A DNA stretch of 64,000 nucleotides from Microcyclospora pomicola. Taxonomy: Eukaryota > Ascomycota > Dothideomycetes > Capnodiales. Position 1 is the first letter of the stretch. Each line of letters opens with the position of its first letter. The stretch covers positions 2,108,001 to 2,172,000 of the forward strand of contig NHNY01000001.1 in the NCBI GenBank assembly GCA_002786065.1, in the 5' to 3' direction. Below the pieces are notes generated by a model. That model saw nothing but the letters and a program-made list of their open reading frames with translations. It did not search any database and had not been told where the DNA came from. Position numbers and translations under genes: made by a program. Below are positions 34,401 through 45,430 of this stretch, piece after piece.

Positions 34401-36360
34401 GCAGAATAGGATTACTGTCCTGCAGAAGCTTTCAGAGCGTCCAAGAGATGGTGACCCAGCCGCCACCGCAATGGACGCCAGCCATGCACAAGCCGAGACA
34501 CGCAAATCCGGCACGAAATGGCGCTCCCGCCGTTTCGATGATGTGCTAGATGCCGAAGTCGCCTGGGCAGATTTCCGCGCATATGCCGTCCGTGAACGGT
34601 CGGAAGCTAAGGGACGACGGTTCATCAGGTTCAACCCAGATCTGGACAAGGAACCGCCCGCTGGAGACAGCAAGCACGACATGGAAACGCTTCAGGTCAA
34701 CGTGAGAAAGCGATTGCAGACGCCACATCGATTAGCTGCGCTTCGAAATGTGGCGCACCGCTTGGTTGCTTCATCCTTCTATCTCGATCTGCTGTCCAAA
34801 GCCACAGGCGAAAGAAGCGAACAGGTCTGCTCGGGCGTTCTCGCCTGTAGATTCGAGGACGGGGGCCGTGAGATGTCTGCACTAGGCAAGATCCTCGAAC
34901 AGGCCCGTACCGACGAGTTTGAGCCGCATTTCTTGATCAAGCCGGACGCTGCAAGTTCCGACTTCGTGTTCAAGATCCCTATCACTAAAGACGTGGTGCA
35001 GGGGATGATCGATCACGCTGTGTTCGGTCTGCCTAATGTATATCTTCCACTAAGAGACGAGAGCAAAGCCACATCGATAACGCTTTTCCTGACGCAACAC
35101 GACGGACTCGAACCGGACGGCTTCCCCATTAGTGGGTTTCCACGCGTCTTGCTGGGCGACCCTGCACCGGGTGATCGAAGCTCGCGCCGATCAGGGCAGA
35201 ACCGGACAAGTACAGATCAATCGAAGCGCCACCCTCTGTCTCATATCAAAGCTCGGACAGAGACCGACTCTATCTCGTTGAATGGCAACGCACCACCGAG
35301 CAGAGACAGCAGTGACGAGTCGTGGTCAGACATGCAGTCGAAAGTCTCGCCGCATTCCAGCGTGGCCACGAAGGTGTCTCTTGCCGACATCATTGCCCAC
35401 CACCAAGGCCAAGGGAGTAGCATCCGGCAACGCACAAACCGTTTCTGGACATATATCGGCAACAACCATATGGCACAACATCCCGAGATGTACTCACCTG
35501 AAGAGCTGGCCAAGTTCGTTGCCAATTCGGCCGCCACGGCGCCCCCTGAGCTGGTCGAACTGCCCTCTCCGGGACATGAGGTTGCGGCCCCTCCATACTC
35601 AAGCCCTAGCCCGTCCCAAGCAACTCTTACGAGCACTCGCACGAGCAACAGCACCGACCACATCTCGCAAGCCCCACAAGAGCTTGAATCCCGCGACAAG
35701 CTGACCATGGAGCTGCGCGAGCAACGCCTCTACAGTACCGCCCAGCAGAAACTCCCTCCACACCCCTCCACCATGGGCGCCCCGATCTCCCGCCACAGCA
35801 TCCCCCAGCAAGAACAACCCATCTCACCACCCCGCGCATCCCGACATAGCTCGAAGCAACTGCACGGCTTCCCCTCCCCACCCACCTCTCCTCCCTCCGC
35901 CCGCCTCCGCGAGCCCGTGCACAGCGTCGCCGAGACGGAGTTCGAAGAGGACGACAACGCCTCGGCATACAGCGGCCGCGACTCCGAGCAGCATCTGTCG
36001 GCCACGGCGATGAAGATCGCCAGCCCAGTAGTACAGGTACGCATCGATAGTGTTCTTAGCAAGCCTTCCCAGTTTGATTCTTCGTTACCGGGCGTTATTG
36101 TTGAGGAGGATGAGGATGCCGAGGAGAAGGCGCAAAAGGACGGTAAGGAAGGGAAAGAGGAGGGAGGAGAACAGGCGCAGGCTGTCATGGTGCCGGAGCT
36201 GTTGTCTCCGACGATATATGAGCGGCAGCAGCGACCGCCAAAGCGCAGATCACAGCTCCCGAGACCATCGACTTCGCCGCCTGCGCCGGACGTCGTGCGA
36301 GCCCCGCGAGGCAGTATGGACTCGCTGTTCAGCTTGTATGACAGCGGGAGCTACTGCTAA
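31472..36360 (+). CDS. Zinc-finger/GTPase/RING/patatin-like multidomain protein
   Basis: Exons 31472-31611 and 31677-36360 (65-nt intron, GTATGT donor) encode 1607 aa. The splice rebuilds a ZZ-like zinc motif (Cys38, Cys41, Cys46, Cys49, with His56 and His68). Next is a GTPase-like domain: P-loop GVTNAGKST (148-156), DCEG (215-218) and NGTD (327-330). A RING-like Cys/His cluster follows (from Cys660: CFCCLMD, PCGHVLCTAC). The patatin domain has the oxyanion loop DGGGIRG (729-735), but the nucleophile elbow reads GSGTG instead of GxSxG, so position 766 is Gly; the dyad Asp is present (LDGGI, Asp920). The last 450 residues are disordered and rich in Pro/Ser. Patatins hydrolyse membrane lipids; here activity is doubtful. 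Fungal proteins of this layout are usually annotated as iPLA2-like, with no clear role. The frame is open well upstream of the chosen ATG, so the true start could be earlier. Confidence 0.82.
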
Positions 36361-36765
36361 GCATGAGACTTACGACGCTATACAATATCCTTGCTGATGC
36401 TACTGCTTGCTTGCTGCTGCTGACAGCCAAGAAACCGACTTGGGGAAAACGGAAGGGAAAGAGGCAGAAAAAGGAAGAAACTTGCTCCTCCTCTCCTCAA
36501 CTCTCCATCCTCCTTTCCCACCAAAACCAAATTCTTCCTTCAAGCCAGAATGGCACCATTCTCACGATTCCTGCTTCATCTGCGTTTCTACGAAAACGAC
36601 CTTTGATACACACACACACACAGAACATTGTTTTGGTTAACCCCGCTTCTTCTTCTACTGTAGGCACTCTCTCCTCCTCCTGCGTCCCCGTCCTATCCTT
36701 CTGCCAAGTCCGCCGTCGCCGCCGCCGCCGCCGACGATCTCGAGGGGTATACAGCGCTGCCCGCC
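36361..36765. other. Spacer and probable 5' leader with simple repeats
   Basis: About 0.4 kb between the patatin-like gene and the 43-aa ORF. CT-rich tracts (about 36482-36545 and 36650-36700), a (CA)n run at 36608-36622 and CCG triplets at 36711-36734 are present. Pyrimidine-rich tracts just upstream of a start are typical of fungal core promoters. Confidence 0.5.
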
Positions 36766-37178
36766 ATGCCGCCGCCCACGTAAGTTTGCCCTTCCCCTTG
36801 CTTCCTCCCCCCCTTTCGTCTGTGAGTTTGCCATCTGCTCCTTTCTTGCCTACCGTGGTGGGTTGAGAGTACATGCCCGCAAACTGTCATGTTCCTGCCT
36901 CGCAGCACGGAAGTCGAACTGCGGCTGTTCCCAATTTCATTTTCCCCATCGCGCCTTGCCCAGCGAGTCATCCTTTCCCTCTATTGCCCAAACACACCTC
37001 TACGACATCCCACACTTTCACAGCACACCGCACGATCTCCCCGCTAACGCCACCTCACAGCCCCGACTCCGCCCGCGCCGCGCTCGACAAGTGGCTGCAG
37101 GCGCAGCGCAGCACCGGTAGCTTGAACCAGAACAAGCAGCGCCTCAAGGTCGTGGACGAGGAGGTCGGCGAGGACTGA
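36766..37178 (+). CDS. Candidate 43-aa spliced microprotein
   Basis: Exon 36766-36779 (ATG plus 11 nt) and exon 37061-37178, joined across a 281-nt intron with a strong GTAAGT donor, a CTAAC branch-like site at about 37043 and a CACAG acceptor. The product starts MPPPTPDSARAALDKWLQAQ and ends VVDEEVGED; it is helical and charged. The second exon has a coding-like composition whereas the flanking frames do not. A CT-rich leader precedes the ATG. I do not recognise the family. The alternative is that the exon belongs to a differently spliced gene; the splice signals themselves are good. Confidence 0.45.
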
Positions 37179-37668
37179 AGCGAGCATGGTTCTTTCATTG
37201 CAGGACCCGGGAGGTTAAATTGGCGAGATCTGATGTACAGTGTTCTCCTCGCGCCCTCGCTGGGACATGAATATAGAGTAGACGTGTCGGGGAAGTGGTC
37301 CAGATGTGGGGCGTCCGGGTCTGACGTTCCAGGAAGACGGATTGCTTCTTTTCTTGGGTAAATTGTTCTTGAGATTGCATCGGCTTTCTTTTGAGAGTTG
37401 TTTGTAGGTTGTTTCTATTCATGGCGCTGCGGGGATCCTGGATAGAATTGTGTAGCAAAATCATGTAGATACCCAACCGGGTCGTCTTGAGATGCTTCGG
37501 AGTCTTCTGCGAGACTTTTTCCATTCCCATCGTGGTGTGCTTTTCCTTCGACTCGGGTGTTAACTGGACCCGGTCAATCGCAGCTCACCGACTCTGCGTC
37601 ATGCTGATATCTCTCCCGGCCAAGCCAGTCTGTACTTCTGTGTTGTATTGTATCTTCGACAACCCATC
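37179..37668. other. Convergent 3' intergenic region
   Basis: A 0.49-kb interval between the 43-aa ORF (+) and the 3' end of the Cys-motif protein gene (-). Nothing beyond presumed 3' UTRs is seen. Confidence 0.5.
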
Positions 37669-39116
37669 TCACCCCCGTCGATATCCACCCGGGACCTGCG
37701 CCTGCGGCGGCGGCGTCGCCCCTCTACCGATCCTCTTCTCTTTCCTGCGCGCCACCTTGTCCCCCGCCCCGCTGTCCCTGCGCGCCTTCAGCCGCCTTGG
37801 CTCCGCGCCCGCCGCCACGGCCCCAAACTGCGGATCCGTCAACAGCGGATCGTCGTGCGCGGGGACGCTGAACCCGACGAGCGAGAAGTAATAGTCCAGC
37901 ACGTCCGGGTAGCGCAGGCAGACGGTGCGCCAGTCCTGGTCGATGGCGGCCTGGTAGCGGGCGCGGGCGCGGCCCATCTCGTGCTGCAGATGCTGCAGCT
38001 GCGTCGGGTGGAGCGGCGGGTTGCCGGCCCACTTGTGGAAGAGCGAGTAGCAGGGCAGGGTGTGCAGCTCGGCTTCGTACTGGGCGCGGCGGGCGAACTG
38101 CGACTCGCGGAAGGTGAGCATGATCTGGTTGCGGGCGTGGTTGAGGACCCATTCGCTAGAGAGCCACGAGTGGAAGTGTCAGTTTGTGCAAGTTGAGGTG
38201 TGGTGTTTCGTTGTGGTTGTTGGTCTAGGATGTGGAGGAGTCAGGAATGCGAAGTGAGGGGGGAACAGCGAAGGAGATGTTCTTCCATTGCGCCTTACCG
38301 GATGCTGAACCACCCATCCCACCGCTGCATAGCCTGTGTCAAGGCCAGCTCCATCCTCTCGCCTTCGTGCGGGCATTCCGGAATCGGCGGTGTAGTGGAG
38401 GCGCCGCAGATGGCGCAGGAGGGAACGACGTCGCCAGCGACGCCGCCGGCAGGAAATGCCATTACTATGCCGACCATATGTGTGTGCGAGCAAATGCTGA
38501 AAACGCTGCAATGGAGATGACGTGAAAAGAGGCGCACGAAAATAAGCTGCAGGCAGACAGCATCAAGTGAGATGTCTGGAGATTCTTTGTTCTGCTCGCT
38601 CGTGCAGTCCTTCAAAGCGCCAAAAATGCCATGATAAGACGCTGCGCTGTTTCGAATTGACAAATGCTTCGTTCGCTGGCCATGCAACCACGCGGAAAAG
38701 AACGACAGTACGAGAGCGATCGAGAGCGGGAGTGAGAGAGAAAGGAGTGAAGGGAAGTAAGAAGCGAAAACAACCTACCTATGATAGTCACGGCCGTGGT
38801 GGACCACGTTGGGTCGCAATGGATGTAGCTATGGATGCCCGGAACCAACTGATGATTCGAGGTGGATTACCGCGACCCGCTTTCGCGATGGACTAGAGAC
38901 CGGAAACCACATCGATGCATGTTTGCGTGTTGATATGCAGTCCTCGCCACGCTCACCGGGCTGTCGAAAGAGCTTCGACGTGGCAGTCATCGCAGTGATC
39001 AATTCATCTCTCCAGATGCCACGCAGAGCCAGATCCGGTCGCAATCACCGCCCTCTCACTAGCAGGCCGTCAACGGAGCGACAGAGCCCGAACGCTGGGA
39101 GTTTTGGGTTGTGCAT
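37669..39116 (-). CDS. Uncharacterised fungal protein with Cys motif and helical C-terminus
   Basis: Three well-supported exons on the minus strand: 38848-38779, 38464-38299 and 38155-37669, with introns of 314 and 143 nt (GTAGGT and GTAAGG donors, TAG acceptors). They give LVPGIHSYIHCDPTWSTTAV, VMAFPAGGVAG, a Cys pair CAICGAS with a later ECPHEGERMELAL, then WFSIREWVLNHARNQIM and DWRTVCLRYPDVLDYYFSLV. The Cys/Cys/Cys/His spacing could bind a metal. The coding sequence before 38848 is uncertain: a CAG acceptor sits directly before it, and 39116-39060 (ATG, GTGAGA donor, phase 0) is one candidate first exon. The total would be about 259 aa. I have an impression of related hypothetical proteins in other ascomycetes but cannot name a function. 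Confidence 0.6.
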
Positions 39117-39559
39117 TGCATGGCATGCAGTCTGCGCAGTGCCGATTGGTGCGCCGTCATGCGGCGATGCGCTGGCGTCTGCTAACGATGTGAGGGAGAC
39201 CCGAGTGGTGCGTCTATGATGAGAGTGATTGATGGAATGTTGTGTCGATATTATTGTGCCTCAGATGTGGATGGATGACTCGATGTGGAGGAGGTGAGGT
39301 CTAATGGGTCCGGTCACACAGAAGGGTGGTTGGAAGAGGAGATGAGGTGAAGTGCAGTGCGGTGAAGAAGATTGGAGCGGTAGAGTAGAGCACGTTGACT
39401 GCAGACGTCACTGGGGAACAATTCACGGCCATTGAATATTAGGATTTGGAATTGGTGGACACTGTGCATCACAACATGGTCTCCGGACATTAGAGTGCTG
39501 TATGTACAGAGAGTTTGCGTACATCATGCGTTTTCATCATTTCATCAGCATCAAGACTC
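39117..39559. other. Intergenic, downstream of the Zn2Cys6 gene
   Basis: 0.44 kb between the 3' end of the Zn2Cys6 regulator and the tentative start of the Cys-motif gene, both minus strand. AT- and GT-rich stretches only; no feature recognised. Confidence 0.45.
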
Positions 39560-42157
39560 TCACGTCTGGAAGTTCAATCCCAAGTCCGCTCCGCCGCCGA
39601 AACCACCCAGGCCACCGAACTGCAAGTTCCCATCGAGCGCCCAGCTTAGCGGATCGAACACAGCGTTGCCAGTCCAGTCATCACCACCCCAAGCGAGATC
39701 GAGCGCCGCGCTGTCCAACCCAGCGTTGCCCAGCGCAGAAGGCAAGGTCAAGTCACCAGCCGAACCAACGGGTTGCGGAGTATTGCGAGCTTGGGTGTTC
39801 GTGGCCACCGCCGTCGGATTCTCCACGGCTGTATCCAGGTTCTCGCGCCCAGCTTGGCCGACTTGCTGCCGCCACCTCCATATAGCATCGTATAAGACTG
39901 AGAGCGAGCTGCGACATCGAACTTTGAGTTGCAGGCTTTCGTCAGGACCCTTGACTTGTTCGCCGTTGAACAGTCGTTGTTGTGCTTTGCCGGAGCTTTC
40001 CCAGAGTTGTGCCATGACCTCGGCGAGACGTTGCGGTAGGTCGTTGCTGCGGACGCTCAGCTTTCGCAGCACGTCAACCGAGCGGCCGAAAAGCGTGCGT
40101 CCATTCATGCCGTCCACGTGCGCAGCGTAGAAGGAGTTGAGCAGTTTGAGCAGTGTGACACAGCCCCCTAGGATGATCTGCTCAATGTACCTGGGAAGGT
40201 ACAGCATATACTGCTCCGGTAATTCGACGACGACCGTCAGCAACGACGATGCTGCGATGTAAACATTCCGGAGGTCAGCAAGATAGTTTGGTGAGTTCGG
40301 CTTATCAAAGAATGCTGATAGGCGAAGATGCAATGCGGCAGCCTTTAGGTATAATTTATCGACAACTGCGATGATGTCAGCTTTCTGCATCGCGGTCGAG
40401 GAACTGGATCTCCAGACTTACCCGATGATCGTGTCGACATGATTGTTGTCTCCATCTCATTGAGCTCTCGAGCGTACATCTCTAACTGTAAGCCGCGCTG
40501 CGCCGAGTCCACTTCAACAACGTGATCTCGTTGCATAGTAAACAAGGTCCGCGTGACGGTATCGCAGAACTTCTCAATTTGACATCGAGTGTGCAATTCC
40601 GGCTTCATGCGGTCCAGGTGGAGACCATATGTATACCATGCCCACCTGCTCAGAGGCGGTTGCCCTTGACCGGTGGCGACGGACTGTGCCACGACGTTTA
40701 CAGCGGCCCATGTATTCAGCCGATCGGCGATGTCTTCTTCCCGGAGGTCGACGCGGAAGCGACTGAAGTCTTGTGCGTGACTGGGCCGGTGCAGTCCATA
40801 TTGCATTGCCAGCTGGAACATGATCCCCGTAAGCATCATCGAAGGCTCGTGGGAGGTACTGGCGCTCGGTAGCGGCCAGGTGCAGATCACAGCGAGAGCT
40901 TTGCAGACCTGATATACCTGAGGCTGGCCAGATATTGTCGTCCATAGCATCTGCTCGAACGGACGTTGTAGCTCTACGAGCATACCAGGCTTATGATCGT
41001 AGCGACGAGCTGCAGTTGTGATGATAGTCCAGTGCAACAACGGATGTATAGCGTAGTATGCATTGTGATCTGTATCCGGGCTCAGAATCGGTAGGAACGG
41101 GTGAAAAGAGCTGAAGTAGATGCTGTACAAGGCTTGGAGGTCTTCCTCAGTCAGGACCACCCCACCAAGCACCTTAACCGTCGTCCCAGGGAGAATCGAC
41201 GGATACCCGTTCGGCGGAAGCTCGCGATATCCCTGACTCAGGTCCAACAGACTGCGCGACGCCGCAGCCTCGCTCGCCCCAAGGAACACAGAGCTCATCA
41301 TCTGTGCGGCGGGCGCGCCAGCAGTCGGCGATGCCTCATACGAAGCGGTGTATGTCGACTCTGCCCTGCCCGCGTTCGGCAGCACGATCCCCATGGCCTC
41401 GTACTGCGCGAGCTTCGCCTTGGCCAGATCCAGTTCGCGCGCCATCTCTTCGTGCTGGGCACGTTTCCCGAGTCGCTTGAAGTCATTGTCGATCGAGCAG
41501 TGGAGCTTATGCTTGATGCAGCGGTCGCACGCTTTGTACTGCTCGCCCGGGCCGGCGACGACGTTACAGCGCAGCTACATGATGGGTCCAGACGTTAGCA
41601 ATTGAGTCGTCGAGAAGTAGGACTCGTCACCAGATTTGCGCCGCGCAACATACTATCTCTCGAAGCGACAGCAGCAGCAGCACGACACCTCGCTAACACT
41701 CTCTCTCCCTCACCTTTTGCTGACGACAGTCATTACAAGCCCGCTTCACCCCGGGCTGATGTCGCGGCTTCGACGACGACACCGGCGAGCCATTGCTGCC
41801 GTTCTCCGGCAGCAAGTCGCCATTATGCTCGGTGGTGACGGTGGAGCTGCGCTTGCGCTTATGGCCCGCGACGGCGCCGTCGCTGGGCGACGTCGCCGCG
41901 GGAGACAGGCGGTCCTGCGGGGAGCGGAAGGCGGTCGGCGGCGGAGGATCGAAGACGGCGATGGCGGCGGCGGCGGCGGCGGTGGGCGCAGCGTGCCAGG
42001 AGGACATTGCGCGGTGCTGGGCGGTGTTTGCTGCTGGCCCAAGTCGATCGCACAGGGCCGCCGATTTCGGGAGGAGGGAGTGGGCGGGAGAGAGGGTTGG
42101 TGGGGTAAATGGGCTGATGTATCGAGTGACGGCGGCCGAGAACGAAGAACGAGTCAT
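39560..42157 (-). CDS. Zn2Cys6 transcription factor, War1/PrtT-like
   Basis: Exons 42157-41714, 41574-40422 and 40365-39560 encode 800 aa; introns are 139 and 56 nt. The first splice falls within the binuclear zinc cluster and restores C-x2-C-x6-C-x12-C-x2-C-x6-C (Cys141, 144, 151, 164, 167, 174), followed by a linker DNDFKRLGKRAQHEEM and a short coiled region (ELDLAKAKLAQYEAMG). The middle shows the fungal transcription-factor homology region: LQALYSIYFSSFHPFLPIL and HPLLHWTIITTAARR. War1 and PrtT share this layout and govern weak-acid response and secreted proteases; the specific regulon here is unknown. The N-terminal 130 residues are Ala/Ser/Pro-rich, and the C-terminus is Gly-rich. A second in-frame Met at residue 50 (42010) is an alternative start. 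Confidence 0.85.
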
Positions 42158-42493
42158 CCCACGTGACTCTGGGTTGACAGCATTGAGGCCAATGCCAATG
42201 CCAGTGCTGGTCTAGATTGTTGGTGTACATGTTTTATGATGCAGGCAGTCCTGATCGTATGTATTGTCTGCACTATCTATGTTGCACAGTTGTGGGACGC
42301 ATTTTCTTGGAGGTAAGGACTCGTGTTGATGTCGTCGTCGCGCTTCTGTAACACATATAGCTAAGGTAGACATGAGTAGGGCTTAAGCATGATCATGATC
42401 TCTAGCATTATTCTCATCTATGCATTGCTACAAACCACGCTCTCGGCGAAATAGGTATATAGCAAGACGCTACAATACATCTATGATATCCCT
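42158..42493. other. Spacer, Zn2Cys6 promoter side
   Basis: A 336-bp interval between the 3' end of the cNMP/F-box gene and the start of the Zn2Cys6 gene, both minus strand. No TATA or repeat noted. Confidence 0.5.
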
Positions 42494-45430
42494 CTATCTT
42501 GGTCCAACCCTCCAGGTCCCGTTCGCGATCGTGTCGAAGCGGATTCGCCTGCCCAGGCCGCCCCTTGACACCGGCGCGACGACGCGTGAGACGCCGCCGC
42601 GGTCCAGCCAGGTACGCAGGTTCTTGCACTGCGATACATCGAAACCCTCAAGGTGGCGGCAGCCCTCAACGACGCTCTCGACCCCCTGGCCGGTGACGCG
42701 GACGCAGCCACGGACGGAGAGGGAGCGCAGCTCGAGGAGGTGCAGGCCCATGCGCTGCATGCTATTGTCGGACACGGCGGAGCCGCAGAAGGCCATATTG
42801 AGGGAGCGCAGGGCAGGGAGGCCAAGGGCGAGGACTTCGGTTGCTGTGTCCGAGAGAGCGCAGCAGAACGAGAGGTCGAGCTCGAGGAGGCCACGGCAGC
42901 CGCCAACTACGCCAACGATCGCTTGGTCTGAAAGGTAGGTACAATCGGCCAGGATGAGCTTGCGCAGGTGGGTGAAGTCGTGCGAGCTCCAGGCGTGAAA
43001 GCCAGCATCCGAAATGGAGGTGCAACGGGTCAAATCGAGTGAGACGAGACGTGACGCTGCGTGCACTGCGATGTGTGCCATGCTACGGTCTTGAACGTGC
43101 TTGCAGTAGGATAGAGTAAGCCGTTTCAAGTTGGAAGCGCCGATCACAGTACCGGGTGGAGGTTGAGCTTGATCAGGGATCGGCCGTTGCGGTTGTGCGG
43201 GTATACTGTTGCGTTTCGAGGCTCGTCTGCCATTCTGGGCAACAAATTGCTGTTGCGGCCTTTCTTGCTGCAACATCTGTTTCTCAGGAACAACCCAACC
43301 AATAACTCTCGCGAGAAGATTGTCCCCGACTTTACGACAATTGCTTAGATCGAGCTCTTCCAGACCCTTGGCCTTATCAACAAGCGCAAGAACTGCAGGA
43401 CCCGACACGTCCCAAACAGATTTCATCTTCCATATTCGAACATTAGTCCCGCATGTATCTGCTAATGCTCGAAAGCCATCGTCGGTAATATGAAAGCAAT
43501 TACTGATATCGACATGTCTCGGTCGTTCGCCAACAAACGGAGCAATGATGTTCTTCAAATTATCGTCTCCCAGGTATTTGTTGTAGATTGATAAATCAAG
43601 ATGATGTAGGATGTCTGGAGATGTGTTTATTAGATTCCACCAGTGACTCGATATAAGCCGACATCGCATCAGATCGAGAAGTTCGAGATGTTGGAAGATG
43701 ATGGCCAATATCGGATCTGGAAGGCGTCCTCTCCCAGCCATGGAGGGAAGACGTATTAAGCTTGGACGCCGCGTTGCTGTAGGCGAGACTCGAACAGGAG
43801 ACGATGGTATTGCTACCGAGGATTGTCTAGAGCTCAGAGGAGAGGTCGGTAAGAGACGTATAGCCGGCGGACTTGGTGTTCGTTGTGTGTCCGCGGCAGC
43901 CATCTGATCGTTGGCAGACGGAGGTAAAGAAGGCGCCAGTGAAGAGCGTCTGGACTTGGCGCGCATGTGCATGAGGTCCGCATTGAAATATGGATCCGGG
44001 TCTAAAGGCTCCATCTGTGGTGCAGGCGTGGATTGTTCGGCGTGAGGTTTCACATCGAACTTCACAACCGGGAGTGCTTTCTTCCAGTCGGCATTCTCGT
44101 CATCCGCATCGATCATAGGCGCTGTGCTTATACCAGCGGGGCTACTATCTGGACTGGCATCTGTCATGACCACGTCGTCATCGCGATTTGCGTCTCTCAG
44201 CCGGCGCTTCGCCTCGTCTTCCACTTGTTGCCTCAGATCATCGCCACATCTCTCCCATAAATGGTCAATCACATGGCCACTGATGAGCAGACATTCCACC
44301 GAGTGCACACTTCGCACTGTCGCAGTCCGAACAGGAGCTAGAGAAAGGCTCGTAACTTCGCCAAAGTACTGACCTGCATGTAATCTGGCTCGAACTCGTT
44401 GCCTCTTTGGAGTATCTCTGTGATTAAAGCCGCTTGGCGATAAGTGTTTGCTCGTCGCAGACGATTCTGTCAAGACTTCAACGTCTCCTTTGATGATGAA
44501 ATATACGTCTCTTCCTGTTGTCCCCTGCTTGATGATGTCCGTGAAGGGAAGAAAGGACACCGCCTGCGCATTGACCCCTAAGAAGTGCAGTATCTCGCTA
44601 GGTAGACCAGAGAACAATGGCAGCTCCTTCAACAATCGACGCACTGTCAATGGCGGGTTACTCATGCCGCTTCCAAATGAGCTGTCGCCTAGACCAGGCG
44701 ATGGCGATTTCCTCTTCTTGTTTGCCAACACCTCACCATCTGCCAAAGAGCCAACTTCGCCCATCTCCACATCCCCAGCGACCCAATCTCTCGATCGTTT
44801 CCGTGGTGCAAGTGGTAATCTCGCGTTTCCTCGCTCGCCATCCACCAAGCCACGTTCTTTCTTCTTTCTCTCCAATATCGTCAACCTCTCCAGTGCTTCC
44901 TCTCTGATTGCTCGTTCCACCTCAGGATACCTTGGTAATGCCTTCTTCAGATCCTCCTTGTTCAGTCTGACCACCAGACTCCGCACGCTCGCCACGATTG
45001 ATGCTGTCCGAGGCATGTCCATCAGGATGCCAATCTCTCCAAAGAACGATCCTGGTCGAAGCTCGGCGTATGTGCTCTCGCCGTCTCGACTCGTCACCCG
45101 CACACTTCCACGCACCACCCAGTACATGGCCTTGGCATCTTCACCTTCCCGTATGATCTCTTGCGCGGGCTGGTATATGCTCGGTCGTAAGCTCTTGCCA
45201 ATGCTCAACAGGAACGACTCCGGTGCGGTGTGGAAAAGAGGAAATGCTTTGAGGCGTTCCAGCAGTTCGAGAGGTAATCCGGCGATGGTCGAGCTTCCAA
45301 GCGGCGAGGATCGCGCCGGTTTGGTCGGGTTGACGGAGACATCGTAGCTGTGGACGAGGGTCAACGGGTCTGCGAGTGCGGTGGGAGAGCGGATGGCGGT
45401 TTGCGACGCGCGGAACTGCTGCCGGCGCAT
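42494..45430 (-). CDS. Double cyclic-nucleotide-binding, F-box and leucine-rich-repeat protein
   Basis: A single-exon 978-aa protein. Two cNMP-binding domains lie at about 60-190 and 265-400. Each keeps the phosphate-binding cassette: FFGEIGILMDMPRTASI (Glu132, Arg141) and YFGEVTSLSLAPVRTATV (Glu358, Arg368). In PKA regulatory subunits the matching Glu and Arg hold the ribose and phosphate, so ligand binding is possible here. A disordered linker leads to an F-box (about 568-612, LPDPILAIIFQHLELLDLMR), then AMN1/FBXL-type LRRs (about 625-960, repeats such as LEELDLSNCRKVGDNLL and LLELDLSFCCALSDTA). The F-box would recruit Skp1, making this a likely SCF substrate adaptor whose activity may respond to cyclic nucleotides; that link is inferred. 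No intron is needed. Confidence 0.88.
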   Translation of the reverse strand: MRRQQFRASQTAIRSPTALADPLTLVHSYDVSVNPTKPARSSPLGSSTIAGLPLELLERLKAFPLFHTAPESFLLSIGKSLRPSIYQPAQEIIREGEDAKAMYWVVRGSVRVTSRDGESTYAELRPGSFFGEIGILMDMPRTASIVASVRSLVVRLNKEDLKKALPRYPEVERAIREEALERLTILERKKKERGLVDGERGNARLPLAPRKRSRDWVAGDVEMGEVGSLADGEVLANKKRKSPSPGLGDSSFGSGMSNPPLTVRRLLKELPLFSGLPSEILHFLGVNAQAVSFLPFTDIIKQGTTGRDVYFIIKGDVEVLTESSATSKHLSPSGFNHRDTPKRQRVRARLHAGQYFGEVTSLSLAPVRTATVRSVHSVECLLISGHVIDHLWERCGDDLRQQVEDEAKRRLRDANRDDDVVMTDASPDSSPAGISTAPMIDADDENADWKKALPVVKFDVKPHAEQSTPAPQMEPLDPDPYFNADLMHMRAKSRRSSLAPSLPPSANDQMAAADTQRTPSPPAIRLLPTSPLSSRQSSVAIPSSPVRVSPTATRRPSLIRLPSMAGRGRLPDPILAIIFQHLELLDLMRCRLISSHWWNLINTSPDILHHLDLSIYNKYLGDDNLKNIIAPFVGERPRHVDISNCFHITDDGFRALADTCGTNVRIWKMKSVWDVSGPAVLALVDKAKGLEELDLSNCRKVGDNLLARVIGWVVPEKQMLQQERPQQQFVAQNGRRASKRNSIPAQPQRPIPDQAQPPPGTVIGASNLKRLTLSYCKHVQDRSMAHIAVHAASRLVSLDLTRCTSISDAGFHAWSSHDFTHLRKLILADCTYLSDQAIVGVVGGCRGLLELDLSFCCALSDTATEVLALGLPALRSLNMAFCGSAVSDNSMQRMGLHLLELRSLSVRGCVRVTGQGVESVVEGCRHLEGFDVSQCKNLRTWLDRGGVSRVVAPVSRGGLGRRIRFDTIANGTWRVGPR

